A stretch of DNA of 38,226 nucleotides, from NCBI GenBank assembly GCA_022360615.1, contig JAKSCL010000342.1, positions 1 to 38,226 on the forward strand. Direction: 5' to 3'. The notes under the pieces are model-generated. The model was not told the origin of the DNA. It was given only the letters and a program-made list of their open reading frames with translations, and made no database searches. A program made the position numbers and the translations under genes. Source of the DNA: Hyphomicrobiales bacterium. GTDB lineage: Bacteria > Pseudomonadota > Alphaproteobacteria > Rhizobiales > JAKSCL01. Shown here one piece after another: positions 15,834 to 24,418 of the stretch; the stretch's first letter is position 1; each line of letters starts with the position of its first letter.

Positions 15834-16457
15834 ATGGTGGACGCCATTATCAAGCCATTAACATTCGACACGCCGGATGGTGAGAAGCCGTCTGAAGCGG
15901 AGGCGTTCGCGGCAGTCAGAACGCTCCTTGCCTATATGGGCGAGGACCCGGAGCGCGAAGGCCTGCTGGAGACGCCGAAACGCGTCGCAAAAGCTTACCG
16001 CCAGCTCTTCGCCGGTTACGATCAGGATGCGCGCGGCGAATTGGAGCGCACTTTTGAGGAAGTCGGCGGTTACGACGACATCGTCCTCGTCCGCGATATC
16101 CCTTTCTTTTCGCACTGCGAGCATCACATCGTGCCGTTCTACGGAAAAGCCCACATCGCCTACCGCCCCGATGGCCGGGTCGTTGGACTGTCGAAGCTGG
16201 CGCGCGTTCTCGACATCTACGCACGGCGTCTTCAAACGCAAGAGAAGCTGACGGCGCAGATCGCCGACACGGTCAACGACGTTCTGCAACCCCGCGGCGT
16301 CGCCGTCATGATTGAGGGCGAGCATATGTGCATGTCGATGCGCGGCATCCAGAAGCAGGGATCGTCAACCGTGACCACCCGCTTCCACGGCATTTTCGCC
16401 GATGAATCGCGGGAGCAGGATCGCTTCCTCGACCTGATCAGAAATCAACGCTCATAA
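15834..16457 (+). CDS. folE: GTP cyclohydrolase I
   Basis: The 207-residue enzyme converts GTP to 7,8-dihydroneopterin triphosphate, the first step of folate (tetrahydrofolate) synthesis; it works as a decamer. Zinc ligands are visible: Cys95 and His98 in [13 protein letters not shown] and Cys166 in [12 protein letters not shown]. The catalytic core aligns throughout, with [11 protein letters not shown] early. The start has CGGAGGAT about seven bases upstream. A 240-base gap separates it from the divergent Fe-S scaffold gene, and hairpins follow the stop. In related genomes folE precedes hisI, as it nearly does here with the EAL protein gene inserted between on the other strand. Confidence 0.96.
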   Translation: MVDAIIKPLTFDTPDGEKPSEAEAFAAVRTLLAYMGEDPEREGLLETPKRVAKAYRQLFAGYDQDARGELERTFEEVGGYDDIVLVRDIPFFSHCEHHIVPFYGKAHIAYRPDGRVVGLSKLARVLDIYARRLQTQEKLTAQIADTVNDVLQPRGVAVMIEGEHMCMSMRGIQKQGSSTVTTRFHGIFADESREQDRFLDLIRNQRS

Positions 16458-16467
16458 CCCAGCCGCC

Positions 16468-16533
16468 GGCCTTCCGCGTGGAAGGCCCGAAAGCATCTCG
16501 ACCGAAGGCTTCGTCGCGGGCCGCGGCGAAGCC
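16468..16533. terminator. Hairpin cluster between folE and the EAL-CBS-GGDEF gene
   Basis: Two perfect hairpins stand in this convergent gap: GGCCTTCC/GGAAGGCC (16468-16487, tetraloop) just after the folE stop, and GGCTTCG/CGAAGCC (16507-16533). Neither has a clear T-run, so termination is likely but not certain. Confidence 0.45.
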
Positions 16534-16596
16534 GGAGAAAGGTCAAGGATCATACACGGGCACGGCCGCGGTCCGGCCAGGTCCCGCGGTAAGGAA

Positions 16597-18498
16597 TTAA
16601 GCGACCGCGTTGATGGAGATGCCGCTCCCGCCCTGGGAATGGGCGTCGCCCGTTCCAGCGCTTTTTGGCGAGGGACCGGCGGAAGCCCCCTCAGCCGGCC
16701 AATTCCCGAACGTTGCGGCCGCGACACCCTGCTTCGACGCCTTCGCCTCACGTTTTAGCGACGCAATTTGCCGCCCAAGCAGGTCCTGGTTCTCAACCGA
16801 AAGACCCGCCGGGAGATGCAGGATCGCAACCGAACAGCTCAAAAGCGGAAAACGGCGCTCCGTCCCGCTGCGGTCGCGCGCAAAGATGTAACCGTCGGTA
16901 CGGTGTTGAGGGTCATAGAAGCTTTCGGCCTGATGCCCGAATTCCGCTCTCAGATCCCGCATGAGCTGGGCGGTCTCTCCGGTATTGCGGCGCTTTGTTC
17001 CAATAAAGAAGTCATCGCCGCCGACATGGCCGATAAAGTCGTCGTTTCCTGCCGTAAACCGTTTCATCAGTTCGGAAAACAGCAAAATCGCCCGGTCTCC
17101 AGTGCGGAAGCCGTAAGTGTCGTTGAAGGGCTTGAAGTTATCGAAATCGAGATAACAGAAACAGCGGTCGATATCGGCGTTCGCCGCCTCCTCCGCGACG
17201 AAGGACGTGACGGCCGAATTGCCCGGAAGCCTGGTGAGGGGATTTTGTTCTTCCGCCGCGCGCATGCGGATTTCATTGGAAATCTTCAAGAGCGAGCTTG
17301 TGGTGAGGAAACCGTAATACCTGCCGTTTTTGGTGATGATGATGCCGCCCGTAACATCATTGGCAATCATGCCGATCAGTTGATCGAGCCGGGAATGCAG
17401 ATCGGCGACCGGACAGCGGTGAAGAAAGTTCGTGAGCTGGTTGTTGAAGGCCGGGTTGCACAAAAGGTCCTGCCCGAAAGGCATGTATATGAAGTCCTTG
17501 ATATCGGCTTCCCGGATAACGCCGCGCGGTTCGTCCACCGCATTGACGATGGGAATGAAGGGATGGTTTTTGCCTCGCCTGAACAAGGCGAGGACATCCT
17601 GCATTCGGGCATCGTCTTTCAGCGTCACGAGGGGTTTGATCTCGCGGCGAACCAGATCCTCATCCGACTGGTTTTTGCGCCGGTCGCGGTCCCGCACCGT
17701 GCTCACCATGTCATATCGTGTCCGTACCTCGTCGAGGTGCAGCAAAGGATGGGCGATCAGATAACCCTGGACCAGATCGCAGCCGACTTCACGGCATACG
17801 GAGAGTTCCGCCTCCGTTTCCACACCCTCCGCCACGACCCGCATGCCCAGAACATGAGCAAGATCCACAAGCGACGCGACCAGCAGACGCTTGCGCGCAT
17901 CGCTTTGGATGGTGCTAATGAAAAACCGGTCGATCTTCAGGATATCCGGTTCGAATTCGTGGAGGCTTTTAAGCTGGGAATAACCCTTGCCGAAGTCGTC
18001 GATCGCGAATGCGAAGCCGATCTTGCGCGCACGTGCGATGAAATCCTTGACTTGGCCGGAAGCCTCCGTGTCGTAGGTCTCCGAGAGTTCAAGGCAAAGA
18101 TCGGATGGTTTGAGCCCGTGATGCGCCAGCATCGCGACTGTTTCCGGCAAAAGGAAACCGTCCGTTTGAAGAAGGCGGGCATCGACGTTGATGAAAAGTT
18201 TCGCCGAGCCCCGGTCCTTCAGGCTGGCGTATTTTTCAATCGCCATGCGCCTGAGGAGCAGTTCCAGCTTTGTCAGACATCTCGTTGAAGCCGCGAAATC
18301 GAACACTTCGACCGGTGAGTTGAAACCGACCTGATCCACGTTGCGCAGCAGGGCCTCATAACCGTAGACTTCGCCGCTGTTGATATCCACGATCGGCTGG
18401 AGTGCATAATTCAGCACGGATGCGGCGCTTGACAAAAACAAATACGGATTTGCATTCGATCGCCACAAACCAGCCCAGTCGTCGCTGGAAGTCGTCAT
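16597..18498 (-). CDS. EAL-CBS-GGDEF cyclic-di-GMP protein
   Basis: A 633-residue cytoplasmic protein with an unusual order of domains. The EAL phosphodiesterase domain comes first (about 27-260) with its catalytic motifs intact: EAL at 48-50, ELSE at 137-140, DDFGKGYS at 167-174, KIDRFF at 188-193 and EGVE at 224-227. A CBS pair follows (about 285-405), which usually binds adenosine nucleotides. A GGDEF domain follows (about 415-580) with the active-site loop GGDDF at 493-497, one residue off consensus and of uncertain activity. A net phosphodiesterase role is likely, gated by the CBS pair. I use the ATG at 18498, with GAGTGG upstream; the frame opens 15 codons earlier. Confidence 0.92.
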   Translation of the reverse strand: MTTSSDDWAGLWRSNANPYLFLSSAASVLNYALQPIVDINSGEVYGYEALLRNVDQVGFNSPVEVFDFAASTRCLTKLELLLRRMAIEKYASLKDRGSAKLFINVDARLLQTDGFLLPETVAMLAHHGLKPSDLCLELSETYDTEASGQVKDFIARARKIGFAFAIDDFGKGYSQLKSLHEFEPDILKIDRFFISTIQSDARKRLLVASLVDLAHVLGMRVVAEGVETEAELSVCREVGCDLVQGYLIAHPLLHLDEVRTRYDMVSTVRDRDRRKNQSDEDLVRREIKPLVTLKDDARMQDVLALFRRGKNHPFIPIVNAVDEPRGVIREADIKDFIYMPFGQDLLCNPAFNNQLTNFLHRCPVADLHSRLDQLIGMIANDVTGGIIITKNGRYYGFLTTSSLLKISNEIRMRAAEEQNPLTRLPGNSAVTSFVAEEAANADIDRCFCYLDFDNFKPFNDTYGFRTGDRAILLFSELMKRFTAGNDDFIGHVGGDDFFIGTKRRNTGETAQLMRDLRAEFGHQAESFYDPQHRTDGYIFARDRSGTERRFPLLSCSVAILHLPAGLSVENQDLLGRQIASLKREAKASKQGVAAATFGNWPAEGASAGPSPKSAGTGDAHSQGGSGISINAVA

Positions 18499-18762
18499 AA
18501 TGAAACCACTCGAATGGGTTGCGGAATCCGACGCCCCAGTCATAGTTGATAAGTACTAACGCCTTTTGCATGGTCAGGCGCAAATCTTCCCTATGGTTAG
18601 CAAACGACTGATAAAACCGGCGTCAGCGGATGATGATCGCCCATTTCTTGTCTGCCGCATCGCCGCATGCCACGTATGCCGCCCGAAAAGCGGCGTTGAA
18701 TTCAGCCACCCTTGATGATTTGAGATCCCGACGGTCAGCAACGCTTGGAGAAGGCTAAGATC

Positions 18763-19224
18763 ATGGCTACCCAGAAACCCGGCGCAAACAATGCCGGGGC
18801 GTTCCCGTTTCCCGCCAGCATCGATCGCGAAAGCCTTGAGACCGGCACGGCATTTGCGCCGCGCTTCGACGCGAACGGGCTCGTCCCGTGCATTACGCGC
18901 GATGCCAAATCAGGCGATGTGCTGATGCTCGCCTATATGAACGCCGAGGCGCTCACGCGGACGCTTCAAACGGGCCAAGCGCACTACTGGAGCCGCTCCC
19001 GCCAAGCCCTTTGGCGCAAAGGCGAGACAAGCGGCCAGATTCAGACCTTGCGCGAAATGCGCATCGACTGCGACCAGGACACCATCCTGATGAGCGTCGA
19101 TGTCGGCGGTAATGGCGGCACCTGCCACCGCGGCTTCCAAAACTGCTTTTACCGGACGGTCGAAGTCTCCGAAGACAGCCAATCGGCCGCGCTTGCCCAG
19201 GACCCGGATATGAAACCGCTATAG
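18763..19224 (+). CDS. hisI: Phosphoribosyl-AMP cyclohydrolase
   Basis: The 153-residue enzyme opens the purine ring of phosphoribosyl-AMP in the third step of histidine synthesis. The metal-binding core is clear: DCDQD at 102-106 for magnesium, and zinc cysteines C103, C121 and C128 in GGTCHRGFQNCFYR, preceded by the YWSRSRQALWRKGETSG motif. It is the single-function form with no phosphoribosyl-ATP pyrophosphohydrolase fusion. I chose ATG 18763, with GGAGAAGG upstream, over a TTG at 18745. It ends three bases from the convergent CBS gene. Other his genes are not in view. Confidence 0.95.
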   Translation: MATQKPGANNAGAFPFPASIDRESLETGTAFAPRFDANGLVPCITRDAKSGDVLMLAYMNAEALTRTLQTGQAHYWSRSRQALWRKGETSGQIQTLREMRIDCDQDTILMSVDVGGNGGTCHRGFQNCFYRTVEVSEDSQSAALAQDPDMKPL

Positions 19225-19227
19225 CTT

Positions 19228-19659
19228 CTAGCCCGTCGTGATGTATTCGCGCATGGCCTGTGCTTCCGCCTCCGCTTCCTCGATACGGTACTTCACGACG
19301 TCCCCGATGGAGACAATGCCGTCGAGCAGCCCATTGTTCACAATCGGCATGTGGCGGAACTTGCCGCGCGTCATCGTCGCCATCACATCGGCGACCGTGC
19401 TGTGCGTCTCGCAGGTGACGACATCGGATGTCATGAACGCAGATACCGGCCTGTCGAGAACGCCGGCGCCGTTTCGCGCAATCGCCTGAACGATATCGCG
19501 CTCAGAGAGAATCCCCGCTACGCCGCCGCTTGCATTCACGATGACGACAGCGCCGATACGATGCCGCTCAAGCATCCGGGTCGCATCAAGAACCGTCATC
19601 TCCGCCGTGCCCGTGATGACATCGTGGCTCTTCTGTTTCATCAGCTTTGCAACAGTCAT
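19228..19659 (-). CDS. Two-CBS-domain protein
   Basis: A 143-residue protein made of one CBS pair (about 7-60 and 72-130). It has the typical TVLDATRMLERHRIGAVVIV and GILSERDIVQAI features, and the second repeat includes MTRGKFRHMPIVNNG and VSIGDVVK. Such stand-alone CBS pairs sense adenosine nucleotides or related ligands and switch partner proteins; the partner is unknown. The ribosome site GGGAGGA is strong. It is convergent with hisI at three bases. The nearby EAL protein also has CBS domains, but no direct link is shown. Confidence 0.92.
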   Translation of the reverse strand: MTVAKLMKQKSHDVITGTAEMTVLDATRMLERHRIGAVVIVNASGGVAGILSERDIVQAIARNGAGVLDRPVSAFMTSDVVTCETHSTVADVMATMTRGKFRHMPIVNNGLLDGIVSIGDVVKYRIEEAEAEAQAMREYITTG

Positions 19660-19854
19660 TTGTCCTCCCTCGCGTCAGGCGCGGTTTTAAAAAGAACCGC
19701 CCCGCCGTCAGCTTATCGGTTGAATGCCGCCCTGGCCTGCAAGCCCTTACCGCTTTTCCCGATCTGGTGAGGATGACCGAACCGGGGTTTTGCCGCAAGA
19801 GAAGACCTCAAACACAAGCCATTCCGCAAATGCACCCTAAGGAACGGGCGAAAA

Positions 19855-20604
19855 CTAGGCCGCGAGGCGGATTGGAGGCCGGTCATTCCCCGGGGGGACC
19901 GGATCGAAAAAGCGGAAAAGCACAAGCCCGGCAAAGAAGCCACCCAGATGCGCTTGCCATGCGATCGACCCCTGCGCGCCGGCGATGCCCAGGTCGCTCA
20001 CCCCGAACCACAAATTGATGAAAAGCCAAAAGCCAAGAAAGACAAGCACCTGCGGGTTCTTCAGCGCCTCGACAAGAGGAAGAGCGGGAACGCGGAAGGC
20101 GCCGGGATCACGGCGTCCGCTGAACGGTCCGCCCGCCTGAAACATGAAGCGGGTGACGGCCGCCATGTGTCCCGAAATGGCAGCGGACGCACCCACCACG
20201 GGGACGAACTCGCCCACATGAGTGACAAGGTGGAGCACGGCGCCCGCAACGGCGCATACAAGCGAAAAGAGAAAGAAGCGCTTGGCCCCGAACCGCCAGG
20301 CGAGCGGTGAACCGAACGCCAGAAGCCAGAAGGCGTTGATGATGAGGTGCATCACGTCGCCATGGATCAGCGCATAGGTGCCGAACGTCCAGATATCGGC
20401 GAGAAAACCGCCCGGAAATGCAAACCGCTCCGCAACTTCCGCGCTGTAGCGGGCCGGAATGAATGCGAACGCCAGCAGCAGTTCGATATCGAACGCCTGC
20501 GGCAGCAGATTGCGCACGATGTGAATGGCGATGATAAGCCCGGCAAAAATCTTGATGGGCCCGGGCACATTGAAGGCCGGCGGTTGTGGGGAATGAATGG
20601 CCAT
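19855..20604 (-). CDS. Rhomboid-family intramembrane serine protease
   Basis: A 249-residue polytopic membrane protein with about six or seven helices. Ser140 lies in the GASAAISG motif and His219 in WQAHLGGFFAGL; these form the rhomboid Ser-His dyad, with His86 and Asn90 (HLIINAF) near the oxyanion site. It would cleave transmembrane segments of other membrane proteins; substrates are unknown. I start at ATG 20604, which has AGGAGTAGGA just before it; the frame continues 20 codons upstream into a dispersed repeat. Its neighbours on both sides are unrelated in function. Confidence 0.92.
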   Translation of the reverse strand: MAIHSPQPPAFNVPGPIKIFAGLIIAIHIVRNLLPQAFDIELLLAFAFIPARYSAEVAERFAFPGGFLADIWTFGTYALIHGDVMHLIINAFWLLAFGSPLAWRFGAKRFFLFSLVCAVAGAVLHLVTHVGEFVPVVGASAAISGHMAAVTRFMFQAGGPFSGRRDPGAFRVPALPLVEALKNPQVLVFLGFWLFINLWFGVSDLGIAGAQGSIAWQAHLGGFFAGLVLFRFFDPVPPGNDRPPIRLAA

Positions 20605-20612
20605 TCCTACTC

Positions 20613-20713
20613 CTAGAGCACGATCCAGAACGTGAGAACAGGTTTTCGGATAAACCGTGCGCAAAACAAAAGCTTAGAGTGAGCATCCGGTCCAAATTGG
20701 ACGGAACGCGTTT
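20613..20713. repeat. Dispersed rhizobial palindromic repeat
   Basis: The stretch has features of a known family of short intergenic repeats in rhizobia: a GAGCACGATCC start, the GGTTTTCGGATAA motif, GCGCAAAACAAAAGC, then AGTGAGCATCC and a terminal palindrome around GTCCAAATTGGAC. It sits right upstream of the rhomboid start, so it may be part of that gene's leader. Confidence 0.65.
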
Positions 20714-21013
20714 TAAATCGCCGAACCGCCCCTGCCGCTTTCTCAGTCTCGTACAGGTTTACCGCACGCGGCGGCGCTGACGGTGCCCGCTCAGCGCGCG
20801 GCATGACCCGTGTTTGCGAACCATGAGCGCGTTCGGTCCCTTGCCATCTAGCGCACCTTGAGCGCCTGCGGCCGGCGCCTGCCGGTTAAGGTTAACAAAA
20901 CCTTTTCCCCGCGACCGGCGGCTTCGCCCGCGCCTTGGTATGGCTCATGCGTTTATAACACCGATCACGGGGCCAGACCGCCGCTTTGGCCCAATTGGAG
21001 ACAGTCAGACCGG
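20714..21013. other. Gap upstream of the PAS_5 gene
   Basis: About 300 bases without a supported gene. It holds a small inverted repeat (AAGGTT/AACCTT near 20888-20904). The promoters of the rhomboid gene (minus) and the PAS_5 gene (plus) probably lie here. No sigma-70 box is clear enough to call. Confidence 0.45.
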
Positions 21014-21661
21014 ATGAGCTGCATCACAATGAGTTCTCACGCACATATGGAACACGAAACGAGCCGGCAACTCTATGCCTACTGGGACCGCATCCGGGGC
21101 GGCCGCTTCGCGCCATGGCGCGCGGACATTGAGCCGGCGGACATCCACCGCCTCCTCCCCGACGTCTTTCTAGGCGAGGTCCGGTCCGCAACCAACTACC
21201 GGTTTCGCCTCGCCGGCACACGCCTTTGCGCCATTTACCGCCGCGAACTCAAAGGCCGGGATATGCTGGAGCGCTGGTCAAAGGCCGACCAGGAAGGATT
21301 CCAGACCCTTCTCCATTCGGCTTGCGTCGACGGCACGGCGAGTGTCGTGCGCTTCCAGGGACATACCGAAACGGGACACGCCACGCGTTTTGAGATGATC
21401 ACTTTGCCGCTACGCCACCATGACGGCCATGTTTCGCGCCTTCTCGGTGCCGTTTCACCGTTTGAGCACCCCTATTGGCTGGGCAGCCACCCCATCGAAT
21501 GCCATACGCTTGAAGACCTCGATGTCATCTGGCCCGACAACCCGCCGCATTTTATGAAACGTGCGGCGAATCAGGACATTGATGCGCCCATGGCTTTGAC
21601 ACCCGGCCTCTCCCGCCGTCACCGTCATCTCACCGTGTTCGACGGCGGTCGTAGCGACTGA
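21014..21661 (+). CDS. PAS_5-family protein
   Basis: A 215-residue cytoplasmic protein of the PAS_5 family (DUF1488-unrelated, PF07310-type), which is largely alphaproteobacterial. It is built around one PAS-like domain: YAYWDRIRGGRFAPWRADI at the start, a RFRLAGTRLC strand, and a C-terminal segment ending with LLGAVSPFEHPYW. These proteins often sit in regulatory or cyclic-di-GMP neighbourhoods, and their ligand is unknown. The PilZ protein gene follows 142 bases on. The ATG at 21014 is used; one five codons later (21029) is possible. The tail after about residue 180 is basic and probably flexible. Confidence 0.83.
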   Translation: MSCITMSSHAHMEHETSRQLYAYWDRIRGGRFAPWRADIEPADIHRLLPDVFLGEVRSATNYRFRLAGTRLCAIYRRELKGRDMLERWSKADQEGFQTLLHSACVDGTASVVRFQGHTETGHATRFEMITLPLRHHDGHVSRLLGAVSPFEHPYWLGSHPIECHTLEDLDVIWPDNPPHFMKRAANQDIDAPMALTPGLSRRHRHLTVFDGGRSD

Positions 21662-21803
21662 ATCCCCTCATATCGCCTTACCTGGTGGAAAGTACGGGAG
21701 AAGGATTCGCCCCAAACGCGACACAGTTACGCCATATTAACCGTACGCACCGTAGCGTGAGCCCCATTGAGTTCGCCAGTTATGTTGCCCTCACGGAGCC
21801 GCC

Positions 21804-22415
21804 ATGGGGTCTGCGCCCGCCACACCTCTTAGTTTTGCGGATGAACGCCGCCGCTTTCAGCGCGTGAACGTTTCCCTGCTTGGCCGGTTCATGCTTCCCG
21901 ACCGGAATGAATACCCCTGCCAGACCCGGGATATGTCTCCCGGCGGCGTGACATTGATTTCACCGGTTGAGGCCGAGGTCGGCTCGCGGGTCGTATGTTA
22001 TCTCGACAATATCGGCCGCATCGAAGGAACGGTTTCGCGCATCTTTAAGGACGGTTTCGCACTTGCGCTCGCCGCAACACCGCGCAAGCGGGACAAACTG
22101 GCCGCCCAGCTGACCTGGCTTGCCAACCGGCACGAGTTGAACCTGCCCGAAGACCGCCGTCACGAGCGCTTTCCGCCGAAACGCGCCTTCACCCAGCTCG
22201 TTCTTGCCGACGGCAGCAAACACAAATGCCGTATTCTCGACGTCTCGCTGTCAGGCGCAGCGGTTTCGATCTCGGTTCGTCCCGCGATCGGCGCGCCGGC
22301 CACGGTTGGCAAGATGAAAGGCAGGGTCGTGCGGCATTTCGAAGAAGGCATCGCAATTGAATTCGCGGTGACCCTTCAAGACCCGGACATGGTCATCGAC
22401 AACCTCGTTGTCTGA
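21804..22415 (+). CDS. Tandem PilZ domain protein (cyclic-di-GMP receptor)
   Basis: A 203-residue protein with two PilZ domains. Each has both parts of the cyclic-di-GMP binding signature: RxxxR at 16-20 with DMSPGG at 43-48, and RxxxR at 118-122 with DVSLSG at 146-151. So both domains can be expected to bind the second messenger. There is no membrane segment or output domain, so it probably acts by contacting another protein. It sits 142 bases after the PAS_5 gene and 357 bases before the BTLCP gene. GGAG lies just upstream of the ATG. Confidence 0.9.
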   Translation: MGSAPATPLSFADERRRFQRVNVSLLGRFMLPDRNEYPCQTRDMSPGGVTLISPVEAEVGSRVVCYLDNIGRIEGTVSRIFKDGFALALAATPRKRDKLAAQLTWLANRHELNLPEDRRHERFPPKRAFTQLVLADGSKHKCRILDVSLSGAAVSISVRPAIGAPATVGKMKGRVVRHFEEGIAIEFAVTLQDPDMVIDNLVV

Positions 22416-22490
22416 CCTCCCGGTCACCCCCGCCTTTCCCCATATCGACAGCACGCCCGGCATGGGCATGCGCCCTGTGACGCGGCCCCG

Positions 22491-22513
22491 ATTGTCCGTT
22501 CAAGCCGGACAAT
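22491..22513. other. Hairpin after the PilZ gene
   Basis: ATTGTCCG (22491-22498) and CGGACAAT (22506-22513) form a perfect eight-pair stem with a seven-base loop. It lies 76 bases after the PilZ stop. No T-run follows, so it is a weak terminator candidate. Confidence 0.4.
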
Positions 22514-22772
22514 GATAGCGCGGCAACCGCAATAACGAACCGGCGCTTGGACGCAGACCGCGCCGTGACGCTTAAACCGCACGGCCACCGCCTTCATCCA
22601 CCCTGTTTCGTTCAAATTCCAACGATTAAAATTTTAGGAAAACTCGAATCAAATCCCATTAAAAAGCGAGATTTATTTGAATAAAAACAGATGATTATTT
22701 AACGGATATACTTGTCAGTACTTAAAATATTTTGTGCGACTGTCAATCCAACACAGGGATTGGGGTCTAAAC
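22514..22772. promoter_or_regulatory. Gap with AT-rich promoter region before the BTLCP gene
   Basis: This intergenic stretch has no supported gene. From about 22615 to 22740 the base composition turns sharply AT-rich against a GC-rich background (runs such as ATTAAAATTTTAGG and TTATTTGAATAAAAAC), which marks a likely promoter and control region for the protease gene. A TTGTCA at 22712-22717 could be a -35 box, but no convincing -10 is paired with it. Confidence 0.45.
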
Positions 22773-23384
22773 ATGCACAAAACAAGCATCAAAACTTTGC
22801 TGGCAATCGCAGCCATCGGATTGTTCACTGGCACCGTGGAAGCAGACGTTGCGAACATGCGCCAGCTTTCCTCTACCGCACCGCCCGTCGGCCATCTCCA
22901 CTTCTGCCGCGCGCTCCCCGACGAGTGCCAAGCAAATGGAAACGCCGCTGAACGGGTTCACTTGACCGAAGCCGCCTTTCACCAGCTGGCCGCGGTCAAC
23001 GAGGTCATCAATACGCAAATCGCGCCGATTACCGACGACGAACTCTATCACACGCCGGAGCATTGGACGTATCCCGCCAATGCGGGCGATTGCGAGGACT
23101 ATGTCCTCTTGAAACGTCATGTGCTGATCCAGAACGGCTGGCCGGCGAGCACGCTCCTCATCACCGTTGTTCTCGATGAGGTCGGCCAGGGCCACGCGGT
23201 CCTCACTGTTTCGACCGATCGCGGCGACTTCATTCTGGACAACAACACCAACGAGATCCGCCACTGGACCGAGACACCTTACACCTATCTGAAGCGGCAA
23301 TCCCATACCCATGCGGGGCAGTGGGTGGCGCTTGAGGGCAGCCTCGGTGCCGGTCAGGTCTTCGTTGGTCAAAACAGACGCTGA
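22773..23384 (+). CDS. Periplasmic transglutaminase-like cysteine peptidase (BTLCP)
   Basis: A 203-residue exported protein of the bacterial transglutaminase-like cysteine proteinase family, which includes LapG, the periplasmic protease that cleaves biofilm adhesins under cyclic-di-GMP control. The N-terminal signal peptide ends around residue 24 (TVEA). The catalytic triad is visible: Cys107 in AGDCEDYVLLKR, His141 in GQGHAVL, Asp156 in FILDNN. It is shorter than LapG and no membrane-bound LapD-like partner lies near, so its substrate is open. The start is the ATG at 22773, in a GGGGTCTAAAC context. It is convergent with the carbonic anhydrase gene. Confidence 0.9.
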   Translation: MHKTSIKTLLAIAAIGLFTGTVEADVANMRQLSSTAPPVGHLHFCRALPDECQANGNAAERVHLTEAAFHQLAAVNEVINTQIAPITDDELYHTPEHWTYPANAGDCEDYVLLKRHVLIQNGWPASTLLITVVLDEVGQGHAVLTVSTDRGDFILDNNTNEIRHWTETPYTYLKRQSHTHAGQWVALEGSLGAGQVFVGQNRR

Positions 23385-23449
23385 GAAGCGCAAGGAAACG
23401 CATACCCGGTGCTGTCCCCACTCCCCCATCCCCGAAGCCGGGTTATGCG

Positions 23450-23495
23450 GGAGCCGGTCCTTCCCCCAAAGGACCGGCTCCACCCCCTTAAGGGG
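23450..23495. terminator. Bidirectional terminator between BTLCP and gamma carbonic anhydrase
   Basis: GGAGCCGGTCCTT (23450-23462) and AAGGACCGGCTCC (23469-23481) make a perfect 13-pair stem with a six-base loop. The 12-base palindrome CCCCTTAAGGGG (23484-23495) follows. The position between two convergent stops suits a bidirectional terminator, though T-runs are short. Confidence 0.65.
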
Positions 23496-23506
23496 AAAGA
23501 CAACAA

Positions 23507-24025
23507 TCAATCGAGGGGAGCGAGACCGGCGCGGTAGCGCTTGGCGTTTGCCACATAGCCCGCCGCCGTCGCCGTCATGTCAGCGATCTGTTCGGGCGAG
23601 AGTTCGCGAATGACCCTGCCCGGCATTCCCACGACAAGCGAGTTGTCCGGGATGACTTTGCCTTCGGGGATCAGTGCACCTGCCCCGATCAAGCAGTTCT
23701 TCCCGATCTCGGCATTGTTGAGAATGATCGCGCCCATGCCGATGAGCGTGTTGTCGGCAATCCGGCAGCCGTGAAGGATGGCGCGGTGACCGACAGTGCA
23801 GTTCTCGCCAATGGTCAGCGGACAACCCGGGTCCGTGTGACACACCGTCATGTCTTGGATGTTCGAACGGGCGCCGACGATGATCGGCTCATTGTCGCCG
23901 CGCAATACGGCGCCGAACCAAATGCTCGCATCGTCTCCGAGACGAATGTCGCCAATCGCCACCGCATTGGGGGCAATCCAGGCCGAGGCGCTGGAAGGCC
24001 CCTTACCGTCAAGCTCATAGCGCAT
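23507..24025 (-). CDS. Gamma-class carbonic anhydrase-like protein
   Basis: A 172-residue left-handed beta-helix protein of the gamma carbonic anhydrase/YrdA type. The hexapeptide pattern runs through residues 15-140, and the three zinc-ligand histidines are visible: His63 (VCHTDPG), His80 (VGHRA) and His85 (LHGC). Bacterial members of this group vary in measured anhydrase activity, so function as CO2 hydratase is likely but not certain. The trimer would be cytoplasmic. The start is clear (MRYELDG). It is followed downstream by a strong bidirectional terminator. Confidence 0.9.
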   Translation of the reverse strand: MRYELDGKGPSSASAWIAPNAVAIGDIRLGDDASIWFGAVLRGDNEPIIVGARSNIQDMTVCHTDPGCPLTIGENCTVGHRAILHGCRIADNTLIGMGAIILNNAEIGKNCLIGAGALIPEGKVIPDNSLVVGMPGRVIRELSPEQIADMTATAAGYVANAKRYRAGLAPLD

Positions 24026-24069
24026 CGCCCGTCAGCCTCCCCCTTGCTTTTTTGTCGTTTGTCTTGCGT

Positions 24070-24399
24070 CTAGCCAGCGCCGAGCAATCCGGTGGCCAGT
24101 GCCAAATGCACAACGAAAAGGCCGCAGAGGAAGCTCCAGGTGAGCGCGATGAAACCGCTGAGAAAGAGAAAGAAGGCCGGCCGGCCATCGATGATGCGGC
24201 CGTTGATAGCGTTCCGCATCAATATCATGGGGCCGCCAAACATGATGACGGGCACGTAGGCCACACGCGAGAAGACGCTTTTGAGGTGGAGCTGAAACCC
24301 TGGCCTGTTCCCTGTCAGGCATTGGTAAAGGTTCACCACAATGCCGCCGGCCGAAAAACCCATGGCAACGATGAAAAGGAAGAGCCCCAACTCAAACAT
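24070..24399 (-). CDS. Small polytopic membrane protein, function unknown
   Basis: A 109-residue protein with about three hydrophobic helices (near residues 3-24, 48-62 and 76-105). I recall similar short proteins in Rhizobiales, with no assigned role. Features include MFELGLFLFIVAMGFSAGG at the start and a LYQCLTGNRPGF loop. I chose the ATG at 24399; the open frame continues to 24513 but that extra part is polar and has no good ribosome site. It is divergent from the 24534 gene, and two CtrA-type boxes stand between them. The carbonic anhydrase gene starts 44 bases downstream. Confidence 0.7.
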   Translation of the reverse strand: MFELGLFLFIVAMGFSAGGIVVNLYQCLTGNRPGFQLHLKSVFSRVAYVPVIMFGGPMILMRNAINGRIIDGRPAFFLFLSGFIALTWSFLCGLFVVHLALATGLLGAG

Positions 24400-24418
24400 C
24401 ACGGTGCCGTCCCACGCG

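Noticed and set aside
16768-18288. A 506-codon plus-strand open frame
   Set aside because: It is antisense to the EAL-CBS-GGDEF gene, which has all its domain motifs on the minus strand.
20887-20897. TTAAGGTTAAC as a possible CtrA site
   Set aside because: The two TTAA halves are only two bases apart, not seven.
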